From assembly GCA_964602655.1 (NCBI GenBank), contig CAZRSF010000009.1, positions 48,609-112,608 on the forward strand: a DNA stretch of 64,000 bases, read 5' to 3'. The notes beneath the pieces were generated by a model. It saw only the letters and a program-made list of their open reading frames with translations. It had not been told where the DNA came from and made no database searches. This document shows, piece after piece, positions 27,042-37,693 of this stretch. The stretch's first letter is position 1. Each line of letters opens with the position of its first letter. The position numbers were made by a program, and so were the translations under genes. This stretch comes from Moduliflexus sp964602655. GTDB lineage: Bacteria; Moduliflexota; Moduliflexia; Moduliflexales; Moduliflexaceae.

Positions 27042-28934
27042 TTATTCCGCCGACGAGGTCAACTCGTTTTGGCGTGTATGGCGGTTGACAAGCATGTCCA
27101 GCGCGGCGCGGAGGTTGGCGGAATTGAAGAGGGCGCTGTTCAGGCGGATTTCCTGGGCGGCGTCATGCAAAACGTAGGTATCGTGAATGCGCCCGCCCTC
27201 GGTCTTGAGCGTGAACGGCGGTTGTAAGTCTGTCAAATGCGTGTAAAAAGCGCGTTCCAGCATCGCCGCTGTCAGCAGAAATGCCCGTTCTGTCGTGACG
27301 CAGAGCCAGAAGGCGGCGTCTTTTTTCTTCGGACGTTCTTCGTTGGTTTGGAACTGGTACGACGAGCCGGTTTCCACCAACGCCAATATCTGTTCTTCCT
27401 GCCGGATTTGTCGAAACAGCAATTTGAGAATCGGAAACGCCGGTTTGCCGATCAATTTATTGTCCGGCAGCAGGCGTTCCATCCGCTTTTGTAGCAGGCT
27501 GTCGCTCACCTGTCGCAGATGCAGCACGGCGACAAGCTGTACGAAAAACTCCTCATGTTTGCGGCTGAACGGCAGATACCAGAGCAGCGCATCCAGCGTT
27601 TCCGCTAAAGCGCGTTCTTTCTCGGAGTTGCTGGTAATGTCCTTTGTCAGCGCATCTATCGGCGTCGGCGCGTCGGCTTCTTGCAGAATCGCGGCCTGTT
27701 CGTCCTGATCGAAGGGCAGCGGATAATTTTCGGCGCGTTCGATAATGTATTCGCGCAGCGATTGCGGAAACGTGCCGTCCAATGAGCCGGCCTGCGCCAT
27801 CAAGCGGAAGATCGCTTCTTCCCGTTTCCGATTCTGCCGCATCACATCCATGCTATGCACTTCTTCATGCGGCGCGAGTTCTAACTGCGTCCGATAGCCG
27901 GAGGTCAACGAGAGCGAATCTTCCAGAGCTTTTAACGCGTCGCGCTTTTTCAAGACGCCGAGTTTATCGGCTTTGGCGACCCGTTCCACTTCCGTCAAAA
28001 AGCGTTTGCGCTCTTTTTCGTCCAGTTTTTCAAGCTCCAGCGGCGATTTCATCGTTTGTTTGCGCTGAAGCGCCTTCAACAGCGTCACTTTGACCATGTC
28101 GTCGAGCTTATTGCTGTTGAGCACAAAACTCAGCAGCACGTCGTATTCTTCGGCGGAGACGACCTGATCGGCGACCGCCATGTTGATCATTTCGACGGCG
28201 ATCCCTTTTTCGATGGCAACCGCTTTCTGCCGGATACGGCGTTTGCTATAGACCATGACGGCCTCTTCGCCGACAATTGTCATAATCACGCTGAGCAGGT
28301 AGCGGAACGACCCTTCGCGCCCGGCTTCGAACAACGCTTTCTGCCCCCAATACCAGGGATTGACGGCATTATACGTCATCCAGGCGTACTGCCCGATGGT
28401 GTAGAGATATTTATGCTGCTGCGCTAACCGAACCACCTTGTTTTGTGAAAACTTTTCGAACCATTCCTTATACATCAAGACATCCTGCACTTTCATGTCT
28501 TTGATGGTATTCAGCGGGAATTGTTCGAGATAGTCCTGAAGGCGGCGGATAACGCGGTCGTTCAACCCTAAAATATCGGAGATTGACACCTGAAACAGCG
28601 GATTTTCGGATTCCGGGTAATACACTGCGCCAATCCGAATGACGAGATCATAGCACATTTTCCAGATCAACCCTGGCGCAATCGAGGTTTGCAGCGACAG
28701 GCTTTTCCAGACCCTCTGACGTTCGGTTTCGATCAGGGCATACGCCTGATTATCCTGTTCTGTCGGATGTTGCACGCGAATCAGGTCGATCTGTTGAAAA
28801 TCTTTTTCCGCCGCGACTTTCTCTAACTGGGCTTGCTGTTCTTTCTGACGCTTCCGGCGCACGATAAACAGCGTCGAGGTCAGGATAATCGCGGCAAAGA
28901 CTAAGGCAATAAGCGAAGGAGTGTCCATAGACAA
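27042..28934 (-). CDS. Membrane-anchored protein with TerB-like and PH-like regions
   Basis: 630 residues. One N-terminal membrane helix (SLIALVFAAIILTSTLFIV, about 6-24) leads into a charged helix. The middle (about 230-330) resembles the tellurite-resistance TerB fold (MAVADQVVSAEEYDVLLSFV, then DDMVKVTLLKALQ). The C-terminal part (EEQILALVETGSSYQF, then WLCVTTERAFLLTAAM) looks like a small PH-like domain. The same block opens the TPR protein at 34195-36732 (EEVFVALKLNSSYHF, WTALTGKRLLILAL). No enzymatic motif. It ends against the secreted-protein gene and lies behind the dnaK terminator. Not a family I can name with certainty. Confidence 0.75.
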   Translation of the reverse strand: MSMDTPSLIALVFAAIILTSTLFIVRRKRQKEQQAQLEKVAAEKDFQQIDLIRVQHPTEQDNQAYALIETERQRVWKSLSLQTSIAPGLIWKMCYDLVIRIGAVYYPESENPLFQVSISDILGLNDRVIRRLQDYLEQFPLNTIKDMKVQDVLMYKEWFEKFSQNKVVRLAQQHKYLYTIGQYAWMTYNAVNPWYWGQKALFEAGREGSFRYLLSVIMTIVGEEAVMVYSKRRIRQKAVAIEKGIAVEMINMAVADQVVSAEEYDVLLSFVLNSNKLDDMVKVTLLKALQRKQTMKSPLELEKLDEKERKRFLTEVERVAKADKLGVLKKRDALKALEDSLSLTSGYRTQLELAPHEEVHSMDVMRQNRKREEAIFRLMAQAGSLDGTFPQSLREYIIERAENYPLPFDQDEQAAILQEADAPTPIDALTKDITSNSEKERALAETLDALLWYLPFSRKHEEFFVQLVAVLHLRQVSDSLLQKRMERLLPDNKLIGKPAFPILKLLFRQIRQEEQILALVETGSSYQFQTNEERPKKKDAAFWLCVTTERAFLLTAAMLERAFYTHLTDLQPPFTLKTEGGRIHDTYVLHDAAQEIRLNSALFNSANLRAALDMLVNRHTRQNELTSSAE

Positions 28935-28941
28935 AGAAAAT

Positions 28942-28967
28942 AAGCGCCCCGATAATTCGGGGCGCTT
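28942..28967. terminator. Terminator after dnaK
   Basis: Arms aagcgccccga / tcggggcgctt. T-rich on both sides: seven T on the plus strand, ttattttctttg on the minus strand. Located just past the dnaK stop. Confidence 0.85.
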
Positions 28968-28980
28968 TTTTTAGGAGTGA

Positions 28981-30891
<1,911 letters not shown>

Positions 30892-30981
30892 ATATTTGCC
30901 TCCTGCTATCTGATTGTTGATGTTGTCTGTCTCGGTTGTTGCTTTCGTTATTCTTGTTATATTAAATATGATTACGATGTA

Positions 30982-31010
30982 AATATAATAGTTGAGTATG
31001 TTCTTGTCAA
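30982..31010 (-). promoter_or_regulatory. Sigma-70-type promoter of dnaK
   Basis: On the minus strand TTGACA, 17-base spacer, TATATT, about 90 bases before the start codon. No CIRCE inverted repeat (ttagcactc-N9-gagtgctaa) is seen here, so HrcA control is unlikely. Confidence 0.7.
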
Positions 31011-31100
31011 GTTTTTTTCATAAAATTTTTGCAAAAGATCACGCACACGTTTTTACGAGATAATATCAATTGTGTTTGAAACGATCATATATAATGATTC

Positions 31101-31128
31101 GTAGGGGCGTTCAATTGAACGCCCCTAC
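31101..31128. repeat. Perfect 28-base palindrome
   Basis: gtaggggcgttcaa followed directly by its reverse complement, ending in cccctac. No loop. Cruciform-prone and intergenic. Confidence 0.7.
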
Positions 31129-31364
31129 AACGATTCGAATATGATCTTTCTTGCCGCAATTGGTATAACTTGATTACTTCTACGTTGTTAGATTTCATCA
31201 CCGGATGTTGCCCTGAAAGGGCGCGGAATGATCGGAGAAAAACTACGCGGTTCCTGCAAAATTCTGGCGTCGAACCGATTGAATTGGTAAGGATTATTGC
31301 GCTTACGATGCGGAGGGTACATCTCAAAAATGCTTCGTTTATCGGGAGTGCCAGACAACGAATG

Positions 31365-31397
31365 CCGGAGTGTCAACGTTCTGCTTTGACACTCCGG
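31365..31397. repeat. Short hairpin related to the AGGAGTG family
   Basis: Arms ccggagtgtcaa / ttgacactccgg, loop cgttctgct. It keeps the ggagtg...cactcc ends of the family at 32353 and 47333 with most of the middle missing. It lies 34 bases past the psuG stop and could end its transcript. Confidence 0.55.
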
Positions 31398-31430
31398 ATT
31401 TTAACACAGCGTCCTATTTCTCAACGGCGG

Positions 31431-32342
31431 TTATGCGCGATGGAGCGCTACCGCAATTTTGGCGCCGATTTCCGCGTTGTGCGTGATGAGCGCGATATTC
31501 GCCCGCAAACTTTCCCCGCCGGTGACCTGTTTAATATAATCCAACAGAAACGGCGTCAGGGCTTTGCCTTCGATGCCTTGCCGTTCGGCCTGACTGAGCG
31601 CCGCGTCAATCGCCGCGTTCATCGTGTCCGGGTTCATGGAAAACGCCTCTGGAATCGGATTGGCCACGAGCACGCCGCCTTCCAAACCGAATTGCCATTT
31701 GGCGAGGACGATGTCGGCAATCTCTTCCGGCGTTTCGACGCGATTTTCAAGCAGAATGCCGCTCGTTCTGGTATAAAATGCCGGAAGCTCGTTCGTCTGA
31801 TAGCCCAACACCGGCACGCCCATCGTTTCGAGATATTCCATCGTCAACTTCAAGTCGAGAATCGCTTTCGCCCCGGCAGAGACCACCACGACCGGCGTCT
31901 GCGCGAATTCTTGTAAATCGGCGGAAATATCGAATGTCCGCTCGGCATGACGATGTACGCCACCGATGCCGCCGGTGACAAACACGCGAATGTCGGCGCG
32001 AGCCGCGCAAATCATGGTCGCGGCGACCGTTGTGGAGGCGTGGAGTTGTTTGGACAAAATCACGGGCAGATCGCGGCGGCTGGCTTTGACGATATTCTTT
32101 TCGGTCGCTAAAAATTCCATCTGCGCTTCGCTTAAGCCGATATGAATGTTGCCGCCGATAATCGCAATAGTGGCGGGCATGGCGCCGTGCTGCGCGATAA
32201 TCGTTTCCACGCCTTTTGCGGTTTCCAAATTTTCAGGATACGGCATCCCGTGCGAAATAATCGTAGATTCCAACGCGACGAGCGGAATGCCCGCCTCTCG
32301 CGCCTGTTGCACTTCTTCAGAAAACACTAAATATTCTTGCAT
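31431..32342 (-). CDS. psuG: Pseudouridine-5'-phosphate glycosidase
   Basis: Splits the C-glycosidic bond of pseudouridine 5'-phosphate to uracil and ribose 5-phosphate. 303 residues from ATG 32342 (MQEYLVFSEEVQQAREAG). The open frame extends upstream to 32453, but those codons only translate a palindromic element. Family motifs: VALESTIISHGMPYP with the catalytic Glu, FVTGGIGGVHRHAE, and VVSAGAKAILDL with the Schiff-base-type Lys. psuK lies directly upstream on the same strand, separated by the inverted-repeat element, so the two make the complete pseudouridine catabolic pathway. Confidence 0.95.
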   Translation of the reverse strand: MQEYLVFSEEVQQAREAGIPLVALESTIISHGMPYPENLETAKGVETIIAQHGAMPATIAIIGGNIHIGLSEAQMEFLATEKNIVKASRRDLPVILSKQLHASTTVAATMICAARADIRVFVTGGIGGVHRHAERTFDISADLQEFAQTPVVVVSAGAKAILDLKLTMEYLETMGVPVLGYQTNELPAFYTRTSGILLENRVETPEEIADIVLAKWQFGLEGGVLVANPIPEAFSMNPDTMNAAIDAALSQAERQGIEGKALTPFLLDYIKQVTGGESLRANIALITHNAEIGAKIAVALHRA

Positions 32343-32352
32343 AAATACATAC

Positions 32353-32440
32353 AGGAGTGCAAAAGCTTGCTTTTGCGAGGTGGCATCGCCGCGTGGTTGC
32401 TTGACTTCGTCAAGCCGCAAAAGCAAGCTTTTGCACTCCT
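32353..32440. repeat. 88-base inverted-repeat element between psuK and psuG
   Basis: Perfect 25-base arms (32353-32377 and 32416-32440). Each arm contains its own palindrome (gcaaaag-cttg-cttttgc). The centre has a small stem cttgac-ttc-gtcaag. Same design as 47333-47421. It overlaps the end of psuK and supplies its last codons and stop. Confidence 0.85.
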
Positions 32441-33339
32441 TGAATTTGGGCAAATGAAAGTTCGGGGTTCACGGTTTCCGGGGCTTGCAGCGCGATATGC
32501 GCCGCCGCGATGCCGAGCCGGATGCTTTCTTGTATCGGTTTCTCGTAAAACAGGCCGCAAATCAATCCGGCAACCAACGCATCGCCTGCGCCGTTCGGAT
32601 TGACGACCATCGTTGGAAGCGCCGGATACAACGTCCCGCTTTCAGGGCGGGTTTGGTAATGATACACGCCCTGTTCGCCGAGCGTCACGAAAATGTGTTC
32701 GAACTGGTCGCGCAAACAGGCGCATTGCGCCGCGAGATCGGCATCGTCGCACCCGGTCATGGCGCGGAGTTCGTCGCGGTTCGGCGTGATATACATGGCT
32801 TTTGCGCCGATTCGGCGCAGCTTTTTCGATTTTTCGACAGACACCGGTTCGATCAACAATGGAATCCGGCGCTCTTTGCAGATGCGGCAGAGATATGCCA
32901 ACGTCTCTTCATCAAGATTGGTGTCTGCCGCAATCAATGTGCTTTCCGCGATAACGCGGTCATGTTGTTCGAGATATTCTGCCGAGACGCCGCGCATGAT
33001 CGCCATATCGGCAATCGCGACGACTAAATCGCAGTTCTGATTCAGGATTGACAGATACGTGCCGGTACGCTGTCCGGCTTGCCTGAACGCATGTTCGACA
33101 TTCACGCCCGCCTGCTGAGTGGCGTCAAGCGCGTACGCGCCGAACGCATCGTCGCCGACCGCGCTCAGCAGCGTCACCGGCACGCCCAATAACGCGAGAT
33201 TATGAGCGATGTTTCGCCCCACGCCGCCAGCGGACAACGACACCTGCCCCGGATTCGATGTTTCCAGCACAAGCGGCTGTCCCGGCGAGCCAGTCAAATC
33301 AACATTTATGCCGCCGACAACGGTGACGAATTTTTGCAT
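32410..33339 (-). CDS. psuK: PfkB-family kinase, probably pseudouridine kinase
   Basis: 309-residue ribokinase-family enzyme. N terminus VTVVGGINVDLTGSPG, central NPGQVSLSAGGVGRNIAHNL, and the C-terminal anion-hole/catalytic motif VVNPNGAGDALVAGLICG (Asp as base). Placed directly upstream of psuG, it is most likely pseudouridine kinase. The last eight or nine residues (GVQKLAFAA) and the stop are encoded by the inverted-repeat element at 32353-32440, so the native C terminus has been replaced or extended by the repeat. The core is intact. Confidence 0.9.
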   Translation of the reverse strand: MQKFVTVVGGINVDLTGSPGQPLVLETSNPGQVSLSAGGVGRNIAHNLALLGVPVTLLSAVGDDAFGAYALDATQQAGVNVEHAFRQAGQRTGTYLSILNQNCDLVVAIADMAIMRGVSAEYLEQHDRVIAESTLIAADTNLDEETLAYLCRICKERRIPLLIEPVSVEKSKKLRRIGAKAMYITPNRDELRAMTGCDDADLAAQCACLRDQFEHIFVTLGEQGVYHYQTRPESGTLYPALPTMVVNPNGAGDALVAGLICGLFYEKPIQESIRLGIAAAHIALQAPETVNPELSFAQIQGVQKLAFAA

Positions 33340-33341
33340 AT

Positions 33342-33590
33342 TATATCGGGCTGACTTTCCAAATACAACGTGTCATAGCTCAAGTCAATTTCACCCGGCC
33401 ATTCGACCGATCCAGCCACGACATGAGTCATTCGAAAGACTGTCGAATTTTGCAATCGCGTAAAATCGCCCCATCCGAAATGCTGAGAACGATTTGTTCT
33501 CCTGCGTATTCTGCATGAATATGAGGAACATGATGTTCTTTATTATCCATGTTCTTGAAATAATTGCAAAATATGGCGACTTTGCTAACA
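33342..33590 (-). pseudogene. Remnants of a DUF4160/DUF2442-type pair
   Basis: Two frames carry recognisable debris. One reads KEHHVPHIHAEYAGEQIVLS, then ISDGAILR, the hallmark of DUF4160. The next, shifted by one base, reads FRMTHVVAGSVEWPGEIDLS, then YDTLY, the C-terminal signature of DUF2442. These two domains are often adjacent in toxin-antitoxin-like loci. Both are truncated and frameshifted here and abut the psuK start, so they are probably non-functional. Confidence 0.55.
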
Positions 33591-34139
33591 CAGGTAGATT
33601 TCGTGATGTTTCCCGAAAAGGCGACAGCCCTGCGTGTTGATTTCCGCGTGAATCCGGTCAACATTCGGCTTCTCGGCTGAAAACGGCCCGATGTGCATGA
33701 TTTGCGCGGCGCGGCCTTCGTGAAAGCATTCGAAACGCAATTGCGCCGCCGCCGCAATCCCTTTCTTTTTCGTGACCTGTTCAATGGCCTCTTTGATTAG
33801 CGATTCCGTCACATATTCCGGCTGCATGATCATCGCCGTCCAGAGCCAGTTGCTTTTGTCGTCGGTCGAAAAGCGCGTCATGTCTTCCGCCCACCACAAG
33901 CCTTCCAGTGGCATCACACCGTAATCAATCGCCTGCGCCCCTTTTTTGATCATGAATTTCAGCGCGTATGACACCGAAAAGAGCGCTTCGATGGCGTCAT
34001 GATACGCTTGCGCGGTGTTCGGATCGCCCTGTCCGTCAATCATCAGAAAATTCATCGGCGGCACATCCACAATTGAAACCTGCTTTGCAGAAGGGCTATA
34101 CAGATACTTTAACTCTTTTTTCAGGTCTATTTTTGTCAT
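33585..34139 (-). CDS. GyrI-like small-molecule-binding protein, C-terminally truncated
   Basis: 184 residues from ATG 34139 (MTKIDLKKELKYLYSPSAKQ). This is a GyrI-like/SOUL-type domain protein of the kind that binds small hydrophobic ligands or confers drug tolerance. Typical markers are VDVPPMNFLMIDGQGDPNT, GVMPLEGLWW, QPEYVT and IHAEINTQGCRLFGKHHEIY. Relatives normally continue after HHEIYL with a conserved tail of about 20 residues; here it stops at HHEIYLC. The stop lies at the junction with the DUF4160 debris, so the tail was probably lost by a deletion. The upstream TPR gene is 55 bases away. Confidence 0.82.
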   Translation of the reverse strand: MTKIDLKKELKYLYSPSAKQVSIVDVPPMNFLMIDGQGDPNTAQAYHDAIEALFSVSYALKFMIKKGAQAIDYGVMPLEGLWWAEDMTRFSTDDKSNWLWTAMIMQPEYVTESLIKEAIEQVTKKKGIAAAAQLRFECFHEGRAAQIMHIGPFSAEKPNVDRIHAEINTQGCRLFGKHHEIYLC

Positions 34140-34194
34140 AAATTCTTCTCTGAACCACCTCAATAGAAAGACAATGGCAAAATACAGTTTCATC

Positions 34195-36732
34195 CTACGA
34201 TTTTTCAAAGAGCCGCAACAATTTCTGTTGCAATTCTTCGCCAGTCAGAATGCCATCCGCAAAAGCCTGCTGAAGTTTTTCGATCAATCGCGCATCCTCA
34301 TCGTTGAAACAGTCGGCTTGTTCGAGTAACGCCCGCTGCTTGCGCAGAAACTCTTCCGGCGTCAATAGCTCACTGCCGAACGAGTGATGCAAAAGTTGCA
34401 GGCGTTGTTTCAAGACGGCGAGGCCATCGGGGCAATTATGGACGATCATCGGCGCGGCCTGCGGTGTCGGCTGGGATTTCGATGGAATAATGACATGCGA
34501 ATGCGCGAGAATGTAGGCATCCGATAGCGCGAATTTAATCAGTTCACTGAATCGTTTGGCGTATTCGAAATAGATAAAATTACCGCGTTTATCGCGTTTT
34601 TGCAAGATATAACACAGCCCTTGCGCGCGTAAATCGTCCAATTCGAAAAATCCTTGTCCGGCGATTTTAAAAATGCCGGAACAGGCGGCGTCAAGGTGAT
34701 TACAGGCGAGCAGCCCGATGCGGTCTGACGTATAAATGGCATGGCGGGCAAATTCCACAACCTGTTCCTTAAAGAGCGATTCCGGCCGTGTCGCCTGTTT
34801 GCCGTTTTCCTCGGCGTCTTCGAGTTTTTCGCGGTCGTCCTCTGTCTGTTCGTCGCCAGAATCTGCGGGCTTTCTGAAAAAGTCGAACAACCGGTGCACG
34901 CGGGACGTTTTGGTCATATTATAGACTTTTTTCAACCCCGTCGTCGCCACATGATGCGTGAGTCTGCTGAGAAATCCTCCGGCGGGGAGGCATTGCAGCG
35001 CAAGTAAAAATCCGTCGAACGAGGCCGAACCGAGACTTTTCCACAGTTCCGTGTCCGTAATCAGCAAATGGCCGGATTTGATATGTTCGATCTGCGAAGC
35101 GATCATGAATACGAGTTCTTGCCGAGAAAAAGACCGCTCGTTTTCAGGCTGGAGATGCTCGCTGCCGATAAAAATAAACGGGTGTTCCGTGTTCCGAACA
35201 CTGATGCCGATTTTACCGCGTGAAATAAAGCATTTCGGAGGAATGATGCCGAGAAAATCCGCCAGCCGTTCAATCAATTCATGCAGCAGCGGGTAATTCG
35301 CGCTGCTGACCTGTTCGCAATACGCTTCAATCCCCTCGCTGTCGTCTTCGGAAATCACCAAGGTCGTGAGCCATTGCTGAATGCGCCGGAAATATTCTTG
35401 TTCGCCGGGGTGCATGAGCCGTTCGTCATCTTCCTCTTTCAAGCGATGGTAGCGTTCGGGCAGCCTGGAAGAAAGCTTGTTCTGCTGTTCCAGCGATGCG
35501 ATGTGTTCCGGGGTGACGATGGCCGCGTAATTTTGCGGCGCGAGGAGCTGATAGGCTTGCAGGAAGGCTGAAAAATGGAGTTGAATGGTGGCGGTGGGCG
35601 TGTGTTCGATAAGCTGCTGATAGACCTGCCAGAAATGTTTGTACGCGTCCGTATAAAATGGCGCGTGACGCAGCAGCGCGAGATACGAGGCCGCCGCTAA
35701 ATCAAGCCGCTGCACGTCATATTCGTATATCAATCCGAGATCGAAGTAGGCTTTCGCTAAGTCAGGATCGGCGGAAAAGACGTGAAATTCCTCGATGTCC
35801 CAGGAATGAAACACGCCCTTTGCGAATTTGTCCGACGCCGCGCGAAGTTCGATAAATTTCTGATACTGCGCAATCGCTGCCTCAAATTCCTGTTTCGTAT
35901 TCAGCATTTCGCCGAGTTTGAGGTAATACAGGTCAAAATCAGGCGTTTTATTCAGCAAACGCTGATAAATATGAATGCAGGCGTCCCACTGCTGATGACC
36001 TTCGCACGCTGCCGCCAAATAGAACGGCATTTCCGCATTATCCGGGAAGAGGCGCAGCATTTCTTCGAACAAGGCGATGGGATCGATACATTGCAAGGCG
36101 TGTTCGATCAGCGCTTCGGCGTCTTCATGGCGCTCATGCCGCAGCAGAATCGAAAGCAGCAGTGTATAGGCTTTCAGCGTCGGCGTACGCTCCAACGATT
36201 TTTGCAGCAGCGGAACGGCTTGCAGGCGTTTCCCTTTTTTCAACGCGATTTCCGCCAGCGACAGATATTTTTCATATTCCGGCAGCGGAAAGAGCCGGGC
36301 CGCCTCTTTGAACAACCAGCGTTTCCCCTCCCAGATCGCGCTGAACAACGATGTCTCCTCGATTTTCAACAAATCCCCGCTCAGGCCGTTACGATACTCG
36401 ATCAGGCTGTCCTGATCGAACGCATCGGAATAGACGCGACCGTCTGAGGATAAGGCCAGAATCAACAGCCGCTTTCCCGTCAGCGCCGTCCACATCGGCG
36501 TTTTTTCTCGCTTGCCGTTCTCGTGGGAAAAATGGTACGAAGAATTCAACTTCAACGCCACAAACACCTCTTCAGCAGGGAAAAGCAGACGACAGATCGC
36601 CTCGGCGACAGTTTGCGGCAGATCAGGTTCGATCAGCGACGGGTCAACAATGGGCAGAGTGTCTATCGGCTTTTCAAGGAGTTCTGAGGTCGGAGCGTCG
36701 GAAGAATCGTTCATAAGGGATTGCACTTTCAT
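34195..36732 (-). CDS. TPR protein with PH-like N terminus and degenerate M48-like domain
   Basis: 845 residues, soluble. Residues about 40-110 form a PH-like block (EEVFVALKLNSSYHF, WTALTGKRLLILAL) shared with the protein at 27042-28934. About 150-400 are TPR repeats (AVPLLQKSLERTPTLKAYTL, PFYLAAACEGHQQWDACIHI). About 490-610 resemble an M48 zinc-peptidase core: the helix reads FMIASQIEHIKSGH where active enzymes have HExxH, so both the first His and the Glu are replaced. The C-terminal tail ends in ADGILTGEELQQKLLRLFEK, a SHOCT-like helix. Probably a scaffold or adaptor, not a protease. Upstream of the GyrI-like gene. Confidence 0.78.
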   Translation of the reverse strand: MKVQSLMNDSSDAPTSELLEKPIDTLPIVDPSLIEPDLPQTVAEAICRLLFPAEEVFVALKLNSSYHFSHENGKREKTPMWTALTGKRLLILALSSDGRVYSDAFDQDSLIEYRNGLSGDLLKIEETSLFSAIWEGKRWLFKEAARLFPLPEYEKYLSLAEIALKKGKRLQAVPLLQKSLERTPTLKAYTLLLSILLRHERHEDAEALIEHALQCIDPIALFEEMLRLFPDNAEMPFYLAAACEGHQQWDACIHIYQRLLNKTPDFDLYYLKLGEMLNTKQEFEAAIAQYQKFIELRAASDKFAKGVFHSWDIEEFHVFSADPDLAKAYFDLGLIYEYDVQRLDLAAASYLALLRHAPFYTDAYKHFWQVYQQLIEHTPTATIQLHFSAFLQAYQLLAPQNYAAIVTPEHIASLEQQNKLSSRLPERYHRLKEEDDERLMHPGEQEYFRRIQQWLTTLVISEDDSEGIEAYCEQVSSANYPLLHELIERLADFLGIIPPKCFISRGKIGISVRNTEHPFIFIGSEHLQPENERSFSRQELVFMIASQIEHIKSGHLLITDTELWKSLGSASFDGFLLALQCLPAGGFLSRLTHHVATTGLKKVYNMTKTSRVHRLFDFFRKPADSGDEQTEDDREKLEDAEENGKQATRPESLFKEQVVEFARHAIYTSDRIGLLACNHLDAACSGIFKIAGQGFFELDDLRAQGLCYILQKRDKRGNFIYFEYAKRFSELIKFALSDAYILAHSHVIIPSKSQPTPQAAPMIVHNCPDGLAVLKQRLQLLHHSFGSELLTPEEFLRKQRALLEQADCFNDEDARLIEKLQQAFADGILTGEELQQKLLRLFEKS

Positions 36733-36760
36733 AATGTGGAGTATTCCTTTTTATCGCCTT

Positions 36761-37693
36761 TCATTGCCTGATGCGTAAATCGCCTACGTCTAAGTTCAAT
36801 AGCCGCGCCGCATTCGTAGAACAGATGGCCTGTTCGACGGCTGCGTCGCCATCCGCCGCGTCTTGCGTGGCTTGAAGCGCGTGACGTTGATTCCAAAACG
36901 GCCAATCAGAGCCGAAAAGCAGCCGTTGAGCGCCGAGCGCGTCTATCGCCTGTCGAATATGCTGCGCCGGTTGCCCGCTGAGTTCAAGATACACCTGCTC
37001 ATGTTGCCGCGCATATCGGATCGCCGACTCGTACTGCGCGGTGCCTGTATGCGCAAGAATTACCGGCATGTCAGGAAATCGTTGTAGTATGGGTAAAAAT
37101 TCATTCAAATCGGCATATTGTCGCATTCGGCGTTCGCGTCCGGTCACGCCGCTGTGGACAATCAGTGGCAGACGATGGGGCGCAAATGCCGCACAAATTT
37201 CACCGACTTCCCTTGAATTCATGCGAATCCGCTGGAAATTCGGATGCAGTTTCAATCCTTTTGCGCCTACACGGAGATATGTGTCAAGTTTTTCCGCCCA
37301 TTTCACATCGTTCGGATGCACGGAACAGAACGGAATGAGAGTTGTCGTCTGCTGACAGGCCGCAATCAGACGCGCTGAGCGGTCGTGCCCGTCGGCATAT
37401 TCTATCGGCAGCACGACGCTGACATCAATCCGATTCTGTTGCATGTCCCGCAGCAGATTCGGAATCGTCATGCCGCGCAGGACGCGAGGCCGCCGTAGCA
37501 ATGTGATCACCGCGTGTTTGACAAAAGCGAGAGAAAATGGATGCGGGCGTTTGCGGTAAAAAAGACGCGATGGGTCTTCTATCGCGCCGGAACTGATCAT
37601 CAATTCCGGCGGAGGCGGTGTTGATTCATGCAGCGAACGGCAGCGATACGTCGGGAAGATCTCGCCGACATGCGTATGAACGTCGAGGATCAC
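36761..37693 (-). CDS. Amidohydrolase-2 family metal-dependent hydrolase
   Basis: 310-residue TIM-barrel hydrolase starting at GTG 37693. Metal-site motifs: LDVHTHVGE (His-x-His, residues 4-9), LPLIVHSGVTG (about 176), PVILAHTGTAQY (about 211) and LLFGSDWPF (Asp, about 264). The family includes decarboxylases and lactone or amide hydrolases of aromatic or sugar acids; the substrate is not evident. The start overlaps the stop of the small upstream gene by four bases (GTGA), so the pair is coupled. Confidence 0.88.
   Translation of the reverse strand: MILDVHTHVGEIFPTYRCRSLHESTPPPPELMISSGAIEDPSRLFYRKRPHPFSLAFVKHAVITLLRRPRVLRGMTIPNLLRDMQQNRIDVSVVLPIEYADGHDRSARLIAACQQTTTLIPFCSVHPNDVKWAEKLDTYLRVGAKGLKLHPNFQRIRMNSREVGEICAAFAPHRLPLIVHSGVTGRERRMRQYADLNEFLPILQRFPDMPVILAHTGTAQYESAIRYARQHEQVYLELSGQPAQHIRQAIDALGAQRLLFGSDWPFWNQRHALQATQDAADGDAAVEQAICSTNAARLLNLDVGDLRIRQ

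Larger units (their letters stand above)
30892..31430. other. dnaK upstream region with palindromes
   Basis: Contains the dnaK promoter, a perfect 28-base palindrome (31101-31128), a gccctgaaagggc box (31210-31222) and a hairpin at 31365-31397. No CIRCE element and no gene is supported. Confidence 0.6.

Noticed and set aside
24960..28934. Zorya-type defence system
   Set aside because: A MotB-like (ZorB-like) protein is present, but no ZorA, helicase or nuclease gene is adjacent.
30892..31100. CIRCE element upstream of dnaK
   Set aside because: The ttagcactc-N9-gagtgctaa pattern is not present.
31170..31916. Plus-strand frame of 248 codons
   Set aside because: Antisense of psuG and the palindrome region upstream.
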